Shown: positions 43,086-56,237, numbered from the stretch's first letter. The stretch is DNA of 64,000 bases from Salinarimonas sp. (GCA_020832565.1 JAFIEI010000001.1:1-64000); one strand, 5' to 3'. Program-made: numbers and translations. The notes: generated by a model not told the origin, from the sequence alone.

Positions 43086-44450
43086 ATGAACACGCTCCCC
43101 CGCACCACCATTCCCATGGCATACGCGCTGGAAACCGTCCCGCGCTATACCAGCTACCCGACCGCCGCCCAGTTCGAACCGGGCATCGACGAGGACGTCT
43201 GTCGCGGCTGGCTCGGCGCGCTCGACCCCGTCGCGCCGATATCGTTCTACGTGCACGTGCCCTATTGCCGCGCCCTGTGCTGGTATTGCGGGTGCCATAC
43301 GAGCGTGCTCAACGACGATGCCCGCATTGCCCGTTATGCGCGCCGGTTGATCCGGGAGGCCGAGATGCTCGCCGAGGCCGTGCCGCAGGCGGGGCCAGTC
43401 GCGCATCTGCATTTCGGTGGCGGCACGCCGACCATCCTCGCCCCGGACGACTTCGCCGCCGTGATCGCGCGGATCCGGGAGCTCTTCCCCTTCGCGCCCG
43501 ATGCCGAAATCGCGGTGGAGATCGATCCGCGTACGCTCGAGCCGGCCATGGCGCAGGCGCTGGCAAAGGCGGGCGTGAACCGCGTCAGTCTCGGGATCCA
43601 GGATATGGATCCGCAGGTGCAGAAACTCGTCAACCGCGTGCAGCCGCTGGAAGACGTGGTGCGGACGATGGATCTGTTGCGCTCGGTCGGCATCACGCGG
43701 GTGAACGCGGATTTCATCTATGGGTTACCGAAGCAGAGTGTTGCCCATGTGCGCGATTCCATCCGCACCATGCTCGATCTCGGCATCGAACGTGCCGCCG
43801 TGTTCGGCTACGCCCATGTACCCTGGTTCAAGAAGCACCAGAACGCCATCGATGCCGATCTCCTGCCCGGTGCCGGCGAGCGGCTGGAGCAGGCCCGCGC
43901 GGCCGAGACGGCCTTCGCCGAGGCGGGCTGGGAGCCGATCGGCTTCGATCACTACGCCCATCCCGACGATCCGATGGCGCGCGCCGCCCGGGCGGGGACG
44001 CTGCGACGGAACTTTCAGGGCTACACCACCGACGAGGCGGATACGCTGATCGGCATCGGCGCCTCCTCGATCGGCGCGCTGCCGCAGGGCTATGTACAGA
44101 ACGAGCCGCATCTCGGCAAATGGGCGCAGGCGATCGATGCCGGGCATCTGCCGGTGGTGCGCGGCGTGCGCGTCAGCGCCGATGACCGCCTGCGTCGCGA
44201 TGTGATCATGGAGTTGATGGCCGCGCTTTGCGTCGATCTCGAAGCGATTGCGCGCCGGCATGGCACAGAGGTAGCCGTTTTCGATGATGGGCTCATGGCG
44301 CTCGAACCGCTCGTCGCCAACGGGCTGTGTCGTGTCGATGGGTATCGTGTGAGCGTTACGCCGCAGGCGCGCTTCTTCGTGCGCAACGTTGCCGCGCGTC
44401 TCGATCCCTCATGGCAGCCGAGCCCCGGGCGGCATTCACTGGCTATATGA
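43086..44450 (+). CDS. hemN: Oxygen-independent coproporphyrinogen III oxidase
   Basis: HemN converts coproporphyrinogen III to protoporphyrinogen IX without O2 by radical SAM chemistry. The 454-residue protein has the HemN cluster motif C61-x3-C65-x2-C68-x-C70 (PYCRALCWYCGC), HFGGGTPTIL (SAM binding), the DPRTLEP segment and NADFIYGLPKQ. The N-terminal YTSYPTA element, which separates HemN from HemW, is present. It starts 10 bases after the PilZ gene stop and may be co-transcribed. I see no FNR-type box within that short gap. Confidence 0.95.
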   Translation: MNTLPRTTIPMAYALETVPRYTSYPTAAQFEPGIDEDVCRGWLGALDPVAPISFYVHVPYCRALCWYCGCHTSVLNDDARIARYARRLIREAEMLAEAVPQAGPVAHLHFGGGTPTILAPDDFAAVIARIRELFPFAPDAEIAVEIDPRTLEPAMAQALAKAGVNRVSLGIQDMDPQVQKLVNRVQPLEDVVRTMDLLRSVGITRVNADFIYGLPKQSVAHVRDSIRTMLDLGIERAAVFGYAHVPWFKKHQNAIDADLLPGAGERLEQARAAETAFAEAGWEPIGFDHYAHPDDPMARAARAGTLRRNFQGYTTDEADTLIGIGASSIGALPQGYVQNEPHLGKWAQAIDAGHLPVVRGVRVSADDRLRRDVIMELMAALCVDLEAIARRHGTEVAVFDDGLMALEPLVANGLCRVDGYRVSVTPQARFFVRNVAARLDPSWQPSPGRHSLAI

Positions 44451-44576
44451 GCGGGCCCGCGATCAGCCCGGGCGGGAACCGTAAAGCCTGACAGCCGTTG
44501 CATCTGGGGAAGCGCAGCTCCGCCGGCATATGGATGCCGCCATCAGGCATGCGCCCATACGGCGAGGAACCGCAAA

Positions 44577-45683
44577 ATGGACCAGCAATCGCCGCGACGC
44601 AGCGGTGAAGCGACCGATGACCGTCTGTTCTTCAGGCGCGCGCTGATGGTCGTCGGCGTGGTTGCGCTGGCCTATTTCTTCTGGCTCCTGGCCGGTACGG
44701 TCCTCCTGATCTTCGCAGCCATCCTGATCGCCGTGATCCTGCGCGCCTTTGCGAATGCCCTCGAGACACGTGCACATGTGCCGAGGGGCGTTTCCTTCTA
44801 TCTCGCGCTGTTCCTCTCCGTGACCGCGATCGGCGGGTTCGGCTATTTCTTCGGCGGCCAGATCCAGATGCAGCTCGGTGAGGTGCTCTCGCGCCTGCCC
44901 AATCAGCTCGAAACCCTCGCCAAGCAGATCGGCATCCGGGATCCGCTGGCGGTGATCGAAAAACAGCTCGAGGACGGTTTCGGCACGAATATTTTCGGCC
45001 AGGCTGCCGGGTTCGGCTATTCGCTGGTGGGAGGGCTCGTCGACGCCCTCATCGTGATCGTGGCTGCGATCTATCTCGCATACGACCCCAAGCTCTATCG
45101 CAAGGTCATCGTCAGCGTGTTTCCGCGCGAGCAACGCGGCACCGTGGACCGTTCCATGCTGGAGACGGGGGCCGCGCTCAAGATGTGGTTTCTCGGCCAG
45201 ATGGTGAGCATGGTCTTCGTCGGGGTCCTGTCCGGTGTGGGCTACTGGCTGGTCGGCTTGCCGACGCCGGCGGCACTGGGGCTGATCGCCGGGATCACGA
45301 ATTTCATCCCCTTCGTCGGGCCGATCCTGGGAGCGATCCCGGCACTGATCTTCGGCTTCAACATCTCGCCGGAAGTGATGTTCTACACCTTCACCGTGGC
45401 CCTGGTTGTGCAGCAGACGGAGGGCAACATCCTGGTGCCGCTTATCCAGAAGCGCGCCGTTGCGATGCCGCCTGCGGTGGCGCTGTTCGCGATCATCATA
45501 TTCGGCGTATTGTTCGGCTTCCTCGGCATCCTGCTCGCCGTGCCGCTCGCGGTGGCGGTGATGGTGATGGTGCGCAAGATCTGGATCGAGGGCGTGCTGG
45601 AAAGCGGGCCCGCCGCCGAAGGCCTGGGGCCGGCGCGAAGGGCCGACGAGGAGCTCATCGAGCGCGATGGCGGACAATCGTGA
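44577..45683 (+). CDS. AI-2E family transporter
   Basis: A 368-residue permease with about eight helices. The typical family features are the first double helix (ALAYFFWLLAGTVLLIFAAILIAVIL), a soluble middle (about 95-150), the LAYDPKLYRKVIVSVFP loop, and the C-terminal GITNFIPFVGPILGAIPALIFG with EGNILVPLIQKRAV. Family members export autoinducer-2 or act as Na+/H+ antiporters; which applies here is unknown. GAGGA precedes ATG 44577. It converges on the YcgN gene, 8 bases apart. Confidence 0.9.
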   Translation: MDQQSPRRSGEATDDRLFFRRALMVVGVVALAYFFWLLAGTVLLIFAAILIAVILRAFANALETRAHVPRGVSFYLALFLSVTAIGGFGYFFGGQIQMQLGEVLSRLPNQLETLAKQIGIRDPLAVIEKQLEDGFGTNIFGQAAGFGYSLVGGLVDALIVIVAAIYLAYDPKLYRKVIVSVFPREQRGTVDRSMLETGAALKMWFLGQMVSMVFVGVLSGVGYWLVGLPTPAALGLIAGITNFIPFVGPILGAIPALIFGFNISPEVMFYTFTVALVVQQTEGNILVPLIQKRAVAMPPAVALFAIIIFGVLFGFLGILLAVPLAVAVMVMVRKIWIEGVLESGPAAEGLGPARRADEELIERDGGQS

Positions 45684-45691
45684 GGACGCGG

Positions 45692-46183
45692 TCAGGTTTC
45701 GTCCGGCACATCCTCTTCAGGCCAGTCCACGATCCGCGCCATCAATCCATCCATGTCGTTTTCGGCCATCAGCACGAGCGAAAACCCGCCCTGCAGCGCC
45801 TCGACGCGATCGCGTACGCTCGCACCGGAGCGGTGGACGCTGTCCGGATCGCCGGTGATCAGCGGGTGCCAGTCGGGGAGGCCGCGCCCCTCCGAGAGAC
45901 GGCGATAGGCGCATGACGGCGGCAGCCAGTCGATCCGCTGGACCGATTCGGGGGTCAGCTGCAGGCAATCGGGCACTTCGCGCAGGCGCTCTTCGTAGGC
46001 GCGGCAGCGGCAGCTTCCCTCGTCGAACATGTGGCAGGCGAGATCGGTATAGACGACCCGCTGCGTATCCTCGTCCTCGAGCTTGACGAGACAGCAGCGA
46101 CCGCAGCCGTCGCACAGGCTCTCCCATTCCTCGGCGCTCATTTCGCCGAGTTTCTTGACTTCCCAGAAAGGGCGTTGCGCCAT
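45692..46183 (-). CDS. YcgN family cysteine-cluster protein (UPF0260)
   Basis: A 163-residue cytoplasmic protein of the YcgN/UPF0260 family. Eight Cys are arranged as a cluster: LCDGCGRCC, DLACH, GSCRCRAY, then DCLQL and a late SCAYR, suggesting binding of zinc or an Fe-S cluster. WLPPSCAYRRLSEGRGLPDWHPL is the conserved family segment. The role is unknown. I used ATG 46183; upstream in-frame Met codons would add a sequence outside the family. It is divergent from the PBP gene. Confidence 0.9.
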   Translation of the reverse strand: MAQRPFWEVKKLGEMSAEEWESLCDGCGRCCLVKLEDEDTQRVVYTDLACHMFDEGSCRCRAYEERLREVPDCLQLTPESVQRIDWLPPSCAYRRLSEGRGLPDWHPLITGDPDSVHRSGASVRDRVEALQGGFSLVLMAENDMDGLMARIVDWPEEDVPDET

Positions 46184-46397
46184 GACGTGTCGATCCCGGT
46201 ATTGCTGCGGCATGGATAGGCTATCGATGCGATCGACGCAACGATGCAGATCCGGGGCGCCACGGTGGCTGTATTTACTATCATTTACATTTATAAAACT
46301 TTTCGAGTTAACCATGATTGTTGCATCAAATTTTGCAATCATTTGCGAAAAAATGCGTGGAATCCGGGGTTTCGCGCGTTGGCGGGCTAGGCGTGCG

Positions 46398-46412
46398 TTA
46401 ATATTCCTTTAA
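46398..46412 (+). promoter_or_regulatory. Perfect CtrA-type box (TTAA-N7-TTAA) before the PBP gene
   Basis: TTAA at 46398-46401, seven bases, and TTAA at 46409-46412 match the full CtrA consensus. It also contains a direct repeat of TTAATATTCC. It lies 54 bases before the ATG at 46466, within the divergent 46184-46465 region whose first part is AT-rich. CtrA is the cell-cycle master regulator of alphaproteobacteria; control of a septal or polar growth enzyme would make sense. Binding itself is inference. Confidence 0.5.
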
Positions 46413-46465
46413 TATTCCGGATGCGGTGATTGAGCGCGGCGAGTGAGCCTGCGCTTGCGTTGAGG

Positions 46466-48682
46466 ATGGGTTCGTTGCGTCTGGCCCCGGAAACAAGTCT
46501 TTGGACTCGCGTCAAGCGCTGGGCGGCGGATTTCGACGCCTGGCTGAGCGCTTCCGCGTTCGAGGGGCAGGGCGATCTCAAGCGCTTCTGGCGCGGCTAC
46601 AATCGCGTCATGCGAATCTTCCGCTTCCGTGGCATTCGGCGCGCCTTGTTCGATCTGTCCAGCGAGGCGGCCAATCTCGGTGTGGCCGGCGGCGTCGTGC
46701 TGGTGATGCTCGCCATTCCGGCATTCTATGAAACCCATGTCGATTGGCGCCGCACGCAGGATTTCGCCGTCACCTTCCTCGATCGCCAGGGCCAGGAAGT
46801 CGGCCGGCGCGGCATCCGGCACGACGATTCGGTGCGGCTCGAGGATTTCCCCGATGAGCTGATCAAGGCGGCGCTCGCCACGGAAGATCGCCGCTTCTTC
46901 TCGCATTGGGGCATCGATCCGATCGGGACCGTGCGCGCGCTCGTGGTCAATGCGCGCGCGGATGCAGTGGTCCAGGGCGGCTCCACGATCACGCAGCAGC
47001 TGGCGAAGAACCTGTTCTTGAGCAACGAGCGCTCGATGGACCGCAAGGTCCGCGAGGCCTTCCTGGCGCTGTGGCTGGAGGTTCAGCTCGACAAGGAGGA
47101 GATCCTCAAGCTCTATCTCGACCGCGCCTATATGGGCGGCGGCAATTTCGGCGTCGCCGCCGCTGCCGATTTCTATTTCGGCAAGTCGGTGAAGGATCTC
47201 ACGCTGGCGGAATCGGCGATGCTGGCCGGCCTGTTCAAGGCGCCTTCGCGCTTTTCGCCCCACATCAACCTGCCTGCGGCGCGCGCGCGCGCCAACGAGG
47301 TCCTGACCAATCTCGTCAATGCCGGTTTCATGAGCGAGGGGCAGGTCCAGGTCGCGCGTCGCAACCCCGCGACGGCGATCGATCGGGGACGCGACACTGC
47401 TGCGGATTATTATTTCGACTGGGCCTTCGAGCAGGTCCGGGCGATGGCGCGGGAGGGGCACTTCGGCAATGAGCGCGTGCTCTTCGTGAAAACGCCGCTC
47501 GATCTTGAATTGCAGGCGCATGCCGATCAGGCGGTCGAGACGATTCTGCGCCAGCATGGCGAGACCTATGACGTGCGTGACGCGGCGGCGGTCGTGATGG
47601 ATCCCGACGGTGCGGTACGCGCCATCGTCGGCGGGCGCGATTACGGCCAGAGCCAGTTCAACCGTGCGACCTCGGCCCTGCGCCAGCCCGGCTCGGCCTT
47701 CAAGCCCTTCGTCTATGCGACGGCCTTGTCGCATCTGCCCTATCGTCCCGACAGTGTGGTGCGCGATGCGCCGATTTGTATCGGCAACTGGTGTCCCAAC
47801 AACTATAACCGTTCATTCGCCGGTGCGATGACGCTGACAGCGGCACTGGCGCGTTCGATCAACACGATCCCCGTGCGACTGACGCACGAACTCGGCAACA
47901 ACAATTCCCGCGAGGGCAGGGCGCGGGTCATCGAGACCACCCGCCGCATGGGTGTGCGCACGCCGATGCAGGACACCACCTCCCTGCCGATCGGGGCGTC
48001 CGAGATGACCGTCATGGACATGACGGCCGGTTACGCAGTTTTCGCCAATGGCGGCAATCGGGTCGATCCCTATGTTGCGCTTGAAGTCTGGAATGCCTTT
48101 GGCGAGCCGCTCTATTCGCGCCGTCGCGATCACGAGCCCGAGCGCGTGCTCGCAACCAGCGTCGTGGCGGATATGAACCGCATGCTGGCAACCGTGCCGA
48201 CATCCGGGACCGGGCGCCGCGCAGCGCTGGATGGGGTGGTCTCCGCCGGCAAGACGGGGACGACGAATGCCTATCGTGACGCCTGGTACGGCGGCTATAC
48301 CGGCAATTTCGTCTCCGCGATCTGGTTCGGCAACGACAATTATCAACCGACACGGCGAATGACCGGCGGCTCGTTGCCCGCCATGGCATGGCGCGAAATC
48401 ATGAGTTTCGCCCATCAGGATGTCGAGATCGCCGCGATTCCGGGGCTGGAGGATGCCGATGGTCCACTGGTTGCCGAAGCGCCCGCCGGCGAAGTGCGCG
48501 AGCGCGCCCGCAGCGGTGCCATGTCGCGACGCTCCTTCGAGGTGATCGGCGGGATCAACCAGATGTTCGAAAGCGCCGCACGACCAAGCACGTCATTCTC
48601 GCCGCCGCGGCAGAGCGGCGCGGCGGTGCGCCCGCTCCATGCCAGCCGCGGTGGTGGTTTCGAGGTTGTGAGCGGTCGCTGA
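46466..48682 (+). CDS. Class A penicillin-binding protein (PBP1A type)
   Basis: Bifunctional peptidoglycan glycosyltransferase/transpeptidase of about 738 residues. One membrane helix (about 75-95), GT51 domain with catalytic E140 in EDRRFFSHWGID, QGGSTITQQLAKNLFL and RKVREAFLALWLE; transpeptidase with S410-x-x-K413 (GSAFKPF), S464-I-N466 and K596-T-G (KTGTT). A cytoplasmic N-terminal tail precedes the helix, and a low-complexity tail ends the protein. The start is uncertain: TTG 46430 gives the longest frame, but the CtrA-type box suggests transcription starts too close to it, so I used ATG 46466. Confidence 0.93.
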   Translation: MGSLRLAPETSLWTRVKRWAADFDAWLSASAFEGQGDLKRFWRGYNRVMRIFRFRGIRRALFDLSSEAANLGVAGGVVLVMLAIPAFYETHVDWRRTQDFAVTFLDRQGQEVGRRGIRHDDSVRLEDFPDELIKAALATEDRRFFSHWGIDPIGTVRALVVNARADAVVQGGSTITQQLAKNLFLSNERSMDRKVREAFLALWLEVQLDKEEILKLYLDRAYMGGGNFGVAAAADFYFGKSVKDLTLAESAMLAGLFKAPSRFSPHINLPAARARANEVLTNLVNAGFMSEGQVQVARRNPATAIDRGRDTAADYYFDWAFEQVRAMAREGHFGNERVLFVKTPLDLELQAHADQAVETILRQHGETYDVRDAAAVVMDPDGAVRAIVGGRDYGQSQFNRATSALRQPGSAFKPFVYATALSHLPYRPDSVVRDAPICIGNWCPNNYNRSFAGAMTLTAALARSINTIPVRLTHELGNNNSREGRARVIETTRRMGVRTPMQDTTSLPIGASEMTVMDMTAGYAVFANGGNRVDPYVALEVWNAFGEPLYSRRRDHEPERVLATSVVADMNRMLATVPTSGTGRRAALDGVVSAGKTGTTNAYRDAWYGGYTGNFVSAIWFGNDNYQPTRRMTGGSLPAMAWREIMSFAHQDVEIAAIPGLEDADGPLVAEAPAGEVRERARSGAMSRRSFEVIGGINQMFESAARPSTSFSPPRQSGAAVRPLHASRGGGFEVVSGR

Positions 48683-48735
48683 ACGGTCATGCGGTCCTTG
48701 TGAAACCGCCCGAGACTGTGACCGCGGCAGGTGCG

Positions 48736-48785
48736 CAGGCGGCCCTCAGTGCCAGGCGGCCCTCAATTCAAGCGCCCCTCAGTTC
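48736..48785. repeat. Three tandem 16-17 bp repeats across the trxB stop codon
   Basis: Copies at 48736-48752 and 48753-48769 share CAGGCGGCCCTCA and differ only in the last four bases; a third, diverged copy (16 bases) covers 48770-48785 and overlaps the trxB stop codon at 48779-48781. The array lies between convergent genes and probably arose by slippage. Confidence 0.65.
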
Positions 48786-49780
48786 CAGGCGCCTGCCGGT
48801 TGCTTGTGCTGCAACTCTTCCAGCCGCTCCTGCGGATCGTCGGAATGCTCTGCGAGGAACTTTTCCGCTTCCAGGGCAGCCATGCAGCCCATGCCCGCAG
48901 CGGTAACGGCCTGACGATAGATGTCGTCGGTCACGTCGCCGGCTGCGAAGACGCCGGGAATATCGGTCGCGGTCTTGCCGGGATGGGTGACGAGGTAGTT
49001 GCCGGCCTTCATCGGCAGCTGGCCCTCGAACAGCTCGGTGGCGGGCTTGTGGCCGATGGCGATGAACACGCCGTCGATCGGCAAATCTGAGATATCGCCG
49101 GTCACGGTATCCTTCAGGCGCAGATGCGTCACGCCGGGCGGCATGCCGCCGCCGCAGATCTCCTCGACCGCCGCATTCCAGCGGATTTCGATCTTCGGAT
49201 TGCGCAGCAGGCGATCCTGCAGGATGCGCTCGGCGCGCAGGCTGTCACGGCGGTGAATCAGGGTCACCTTCTCGGCGAGATTGGCCAGATACAGCGCTTC
49301 CTCGACCGCCGTGTTCCCGCCGCCGACCACGGCGACATGCTTGTTGCGAAAGAAGAAGCCGTCGCAGGTAGCGCAGGCGGAGACACCCATCCCGGAAAAC
49401 TTCTGCTCGGATTCGAGCCCGAGCCACTTCGCCTGCGCGCCCGTGGCGATGATCAGGCTGTCGCAGGAATAGGTCTCGCCGCCGTCACCGGTGAGCTGGA
49501 AGGGACGCCTGGAGAGATCGACGGCGCTGATATGGTCGGAGACGAAGCGCGTGCCGACATGCTCGGCCTGCGCACGCATCTGCTCCATCAGCCATGGGCC
49601 CTGGATGACGTCGGCAAAGCCGGGATAATTCTCGACATCCGTGGTGATGGTGAGCTGGCCGCCGGGCTGGATGCCGGAAATCAGGATGGGCTCGAGCATC
49701 GCGCGCGCGGCATAGATCGCTGCGGAATAGCCGGCAGGACCAGAACCGATAATGATGACCTTCGCGTGGTGATGCGCCAT
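48779..49780 (-). CDS. trxB: Thioredoxin reductase
   Basis: NADPH-dependent flavoenzyme that keeps thioredoxin reduced. The 333-residue protein has the FAD motif [17 protein letters not shown] (10-26), the redox pair C136-A-T-C139 ([12 protein letters not shown]), the NADPH motif [15 protein letters not shown], and [23 protein letters not shown] at the C terminus. AGGGAG precedes ATG 49780. The upstream gene, ELM1-like, is on the same strand 90 bases away. Confidence 0.96.
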   Translation of the reverse strand: MAHHHAKVIIIGSGPAGYSAAIYAARAMLEPILISGIQPGGQLTITTDVENYPGFADVIQGPWLMEQMRAQAEHVGTRFVSDHISAVDLSRRPFQLTGDGGETYSCDSLIIATGAQAKWLGLESEQKFSGMGVSACATCDGFFFRNKHVAVVGGGNTAVEEALYLANLAEKVTLIHRRDSLRAERILQDRLLRNPKIEIRWNAAVEEICGGGMPPGVTHLRLKDTVTGDISDLPIDGVFIAIGHKPATELFEGQLPMKAGNYLVTHPGKTATDIPGVFAAGDVTDDIYRQAVTAAGMGCMAALEAEKFLAEHSDDPQERLEELQHKQPAGAWN

Positions 49781-49870
49781 GGCAGATCTCCCTTTGCGCT
49801 GTTTTTGGATAGCCCGGCGCGTGCTGTCAATCGCCCCGCACAGCACCTGTGGCGTTGCGCACAGGCGCAA

Positions 49871-50902
49871 TCACCCGATCGCGGTCATATGCCGCTCCAG
49901 CATGGCCGCGACGCGACGCGCGGCCAGCGCCCCTGCATCGGGTGGCGGCTTCGTCTCGGGCCGGCTGTCCCCGATCGCGGCAGGGTCCGTCGGAAGATAT
50001 GCATAGCCTTGCTCTGCAAGCCGTTGCGCGAAGGCGCGGTGGCGCGGCCCCAGCCCCGCGAAGCTGAAGAGGTCGACCGATTTGCCGGTCGCCAGCGCCT
50101 CCGAGGCCATCGACGTCGAATCGGCGGTCACAAGAATGCGATCGGCGAGGGCGAGCATGCCGAAATAGGGGTTGTCGCCTGCGCCGTCCCACAGCCAGAG
50201 CTGAGGATCGTCGTGAAAGCGCGCCGCAACCGCTTCGGTCAGCGCCGTTTCCGTGCGGCGTGAAGGCGTGATCATCACCGAGTATCCCTGCGCGCGATAC
50301 GCAGCGAGGCTCGCGATGAAGCGCGCGATATCCGGCGCGGAGAAGCCCCCGTGCCGCGTTCGCCCGCCGAGCAGTACCGCCAGGCGCGGCTGGCTCAGGG
50401 ATGCGAGGCGGTCGGCAAAGTGCGCTCTCGCTTCGGCGAGCTTCTCCGGTGTGACCCGGTGGATCGTCGTCTCGGTGAGCATGACATTGCTGCCGCTGAT
50501 CCCGTCATGCGGATGGGCGATCACCAGATCGAACCTGTCCGGCGGGGTGCGCGGATTCTGCAGATGCACGGTCAGCGTCCGACCTCCGGATACGCGCCGA
50601 ATCGCGATGGATGCGGCAGTGGATCGGCGCCCGCATGAGACGATGAGATCCGGCCATGGCGGCGATAGTGCATCGCCGTCTGCGGCGAGACCGCGCAGGG
50701 GAAACGGGCAGAGATGACCCGGCAGCCAGCGCCATGGAGCGCGTAGCCGGATACGCTTCTCGGCGAATGCGAAGCCCAGCCGTTCGCACAGGCCGAGCAC
50801 CTGGCTGCGCATTCCCGCTTCACCCGTCGTCAAGGCCCAGATCGTCGGAACGCGCACGTCCAAAACTCCCACGCGCAATTTCATTGCGCGGCTTGTGTGC
50901 AT
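49871..50902 (-). CDS. Mitochondrial fission ELM1-like protein
   Basis: A 343-residue protein of the Mito_fiss_Elm1 family common in Rhizobiales. It has a glycosyltransferase-B-like fold: VGVLDVRVPTIWALTTGEAGMRSQ at the start, DLIVSCGRRS, LVIAHPHD, AVLLGGRTRHG, and a C-terminal nucleotide-sugar-like site ILVTADSTSMASEALATGKSV. A role in cell-envelope glycan assembly is a reasonable guess; no activity is known to me. Start ATG 50902 or 50884 cannot be decided, as neither has a ribosome-binding site. It is divergent from the Lrp gene. Confidence 0.85.
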   Translation of the reverse strand: MHTSRAMKLRVGVLDVRVPTIWALTTGEAGMRSQVLGLCERLGFAFAEKRIRLRAPWRWLPGHLCPFPLRGLAADGDALSPPWPDLIVSCGRRSTAASIAIRRVSGGRTLTVHLQNPRTPPDRFDLVIAHPHDGISGSNVMLTETTIHRVTPEKLAEARAHFADRLASLSQPRLAVLLGGRTRHGGFSAPDIARFIASLAAYRAQGYSVMITPSRRTETALTEAVAARFHDDPQLWLWDGAGDNPYFGMLALADRILVTADSTSMASEALATGKSVDLFSFAGLGPRHRAFAQRLAEQGYAYLPTDPAAIGDSRPETKPPPDAGALAARRVAAMLERHMTAIG

Positions 50903-50963
50903 GCGCTAACGCCATTATGTAAATGCGTCCTCGCAGGGGGGCGTTATAGACGACGGAGTTTCC

Positions 50964-51437
50964 ATGCGCGACCGCCTCGATGCGATCGATCTCAAGATTC
51001 TGGCCGAATTGCAGAACGACGGCAGCATCACCAATGTGGAGCTGGCACGGCGTGTCGGGCTGTCTGCTCCGCCGTGCCTGCGGCGGGTGCGAGCCCTGGA
51101 AGAGGCCGGCATCATCAAGGGCTACCGCACCCTGCTCGACCCGCAACTGCTCGGCTACGAGGTGATCTGCTTCGCCATGGTCCAGCTCGCCAGCCAGAAG
51201 CAATCAGACCTTGCCGCTTTCCAGGAGCAAATCGCCGACTGGCCGACGGTCCGCGAGTGCTGGACCCTGTCGGGTGAGGTGGATTTCATCCTGAAATGCG
51301 TCGCTACCAACATGACGGCATTCCAGAATTTCGTCGGCGACCTGACCAGCCTGCCCAACGTTCGCAACGTGCGCACTGCGCTCAGCCTCGACAAGGTCAA
51401 GGACGAGCCCTTGGTCCCGCTCGAGCTGGAGAGCTGA
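50964..51437 (+). CDS. Lrp/AsnC family transcriptional regulator
   Basis: A 157-residue Lrp-type regulator. The N-terminal helix-turn-helix (DLKILAELQNDGSITNVELARRVGLSAPPCLRRVRALE) binds DNA; the C-terminal RAM domain (FILKCVATNMTAFQNFV) binds an amino acid and forms the ring-like oligomer. It is close in type to Lrp-like regulators that lie beside trxB in rhizobia. It probably controls itself and the divergent genes; the ligand is unknown. No clear palindrome stands out in the short 50903-50963 gap. Confidence 0.92.
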   Translation: MRDRLDAIDLKILAELQNDGSITNVELARRVGLSAPPCLRRVRALEEAGIIKGYRTLLDPQLLGYEVICFAMVQLASQKQSDLAAFQEQIADWPTVRECWTLSGEVDFILKCVATNMTAFQNFVGDLTSLPNVRNVRTALSLDKVKDEPLVPLELES

Positions 51438-51462
51438 GCGCGCAATGCGCGGCGCCGGCGGT

Positions 51463-52014
51463 TCAGTACCGGCGCGCCACCCAGCCCGCGAAGACTTCCG
51501 TCAGCGCGCGTGCCCGGATCTGCTCCCGCTCCGGTGAAGGACGGTGCGAACCGGTTGTTGCAGGATTGTTTGCGCGCAGACGATAGCTATCGATTACCCG
51601 CCCGTCGCGCCCGACGAGTCGCGCTTCGCCGCCCAGATCATCGAGCGGGGGTTGAAGCGACATGCCGAACGAACCGCCGCTATTGTTATCGAGTGAGGTG
51701 CTGGAATTCAGAAAGAAGCTGTTCAGCGTCACCTGAAGGCGTGGCGCGTCCGCGGCAATCGCATAGCGCGACTGCAGTTCCGCGCGCAGTGAATCATGCA
51801 GCAGATCGGCGAATACACCCACGCCGCGCGCCCGCAGCGGACCGACATCGATTTCAATCGCGCTGACCGTATTGCGCTGCTGTGCCGATGCCTGATCCGG
51901 GATCAGGAGGGCGAAGCTCGCCATGAATGCGGCAAGCATGGCGATCATGGCGCCCGTGTGTCGCATTCTCCCAGCATTACCGGATCGGGGATGATCAGCG
52001 CATCGTCCGAACAT
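51463..52014 (-). CDS. Secreted hypothetical protein
   Basis: About 183 residues, with a signal peptide (MIAMLAAFMASFALLIPDQASAQ) behind a long polar n-region. The mature part of about 140 residues contains VSAIEIDVGPLRARGVGVFADLLHDSLRAELQSRY, suggesting a periplasmic or membrane-linked alpha/beta fold. I do not recognise a family. I chose ATG 52014 because GAGGAG sits 7 bases upstream; ATG 51966 has no usable spacing. It converges on the Lrp gene. Confidence 0.65.
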   Translation of the reverse strand: MFGRCADHPRSGNAGRMRHTGAMIAMLAAFMASFALLIPDQASAQQRNTVSAIEIDVGPLRARGVGVFADLLHDSLRAELQSRYAIAADAPRLQVTLNSFFLNSSTSLDNNSGGSFGMSLQPPLDDLGGEARLVGRDGRVIDSYRLRANNPATTGSHRPSPEREQIRARALTEVFAGWVARRY

Positions 52015-52118
52015 GGTACGTCTCCTCAACACCCGTCGCCCCTCGCCATATATATGGCGTTTCGTGCAGATCAGTAGGGGCGTGAACGCGTCGGATACGG
52101 AGGGATGGCGTGGAGGCT

Positions 52119-52141
52119 ACCTCCCCCCAGGGAGGGGAGGT
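52119..52141 (-). terminator. Inverted repeat downstream of greA
   Basis: ACCTCCCC (52119-52126) pairs with GGGGAGGT (52134-52141), 8 bp with a 7-base loop, 43 bases after the greA stop on the minus strand. There is no T-tract. It may act as a terminator for carB/greA transcripts. Confidence 0.35.
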
Positions 52142-52184
52142 CAGTTTGCGCCCTTCATGAACTGCGCTTCGGCAGCCTCGCCGC

Positions 52185-52658
52185 TCAGCGGAACTCGACG
52201 CTGACCACCTCGTACGACTTGCCACCCCCGGGCGTTACAACCTCGACGGTATCGCCGATCGACTTGCCGATCAGCGCCTTGCCGATGGGTGAGCCGATGG
52301 AGACGCGACCGGAATGAACGTCGGCCTCGGGCTCGCCGACGATCTGGTATTCCTTTTCTTCCTCGGTATCCTCGTCGATGAGTTTCACCGTGGCACCGAA
52401 AACGATCCGCTCCCCCGAGAGCTTGGCAACGTCGATGACCTCCGCGCGTGCGATCAGGCTCTCGAGCTCCATGATGCGCCCCTCGTTGTGGGACTGCGCC
52501 TCCTTGGCGGCATGATACTCGGCGTTTTCGGAGAGGTCGCCGTGCGAACGCGCTTCGGCGATCGCTTCGACGATGCGCTGGCGCTCGACCTGCTGGCGAT
52601 GCTTCAGCTCCTCTTCCAGCTTCTGGAAACCGGGGGCCGTGATCGGAACCTTATCCAT
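52185..52658 (-). CDS. greA: Transcription elongation factor GreA
   Basis: GreA rescues backtracked RNA polymerase by stimulating transcript cleavage. The 157-residue protein has an N-terminal coiled coil ([40 protein letters not shown]) whose tip carries the acidic pair in GDLSENAEY, and a C-terminal FKBP-like domain ([37 protein letters not shown]). Length and motifs are standard. carB lies upstream on the same strand, 108 bases apart, as in many Rhizobiales. Confidence 0.97.
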   Translation of the reverse strand: MDKVPITAPGFQKLEEELKHRQQVERQRIVEAIAEARSHGDLSENAEYHAAKEAQSHNEGRIMELESLIARAEVIDVAKLSGERIVFGATVKLIDEDTEEEKEYQIVGEPEADVHSGRVSIGSPIGKALIGKSIGDTVEVVTPGGGKSYEVVSVEFR

Positions 52659-52766
52659 TTTGATCTCTTCAACGCCGAATTGAAGCGCGGAGCATCCTTG
52701 CGGACGCTCCGCGCACCATCTGATTCATCTCTGAGCCTGCCGTGCGGCAAGCCCGCTCTTGCGGCT

Positions 52767-56237
<3,471 letters not shown>

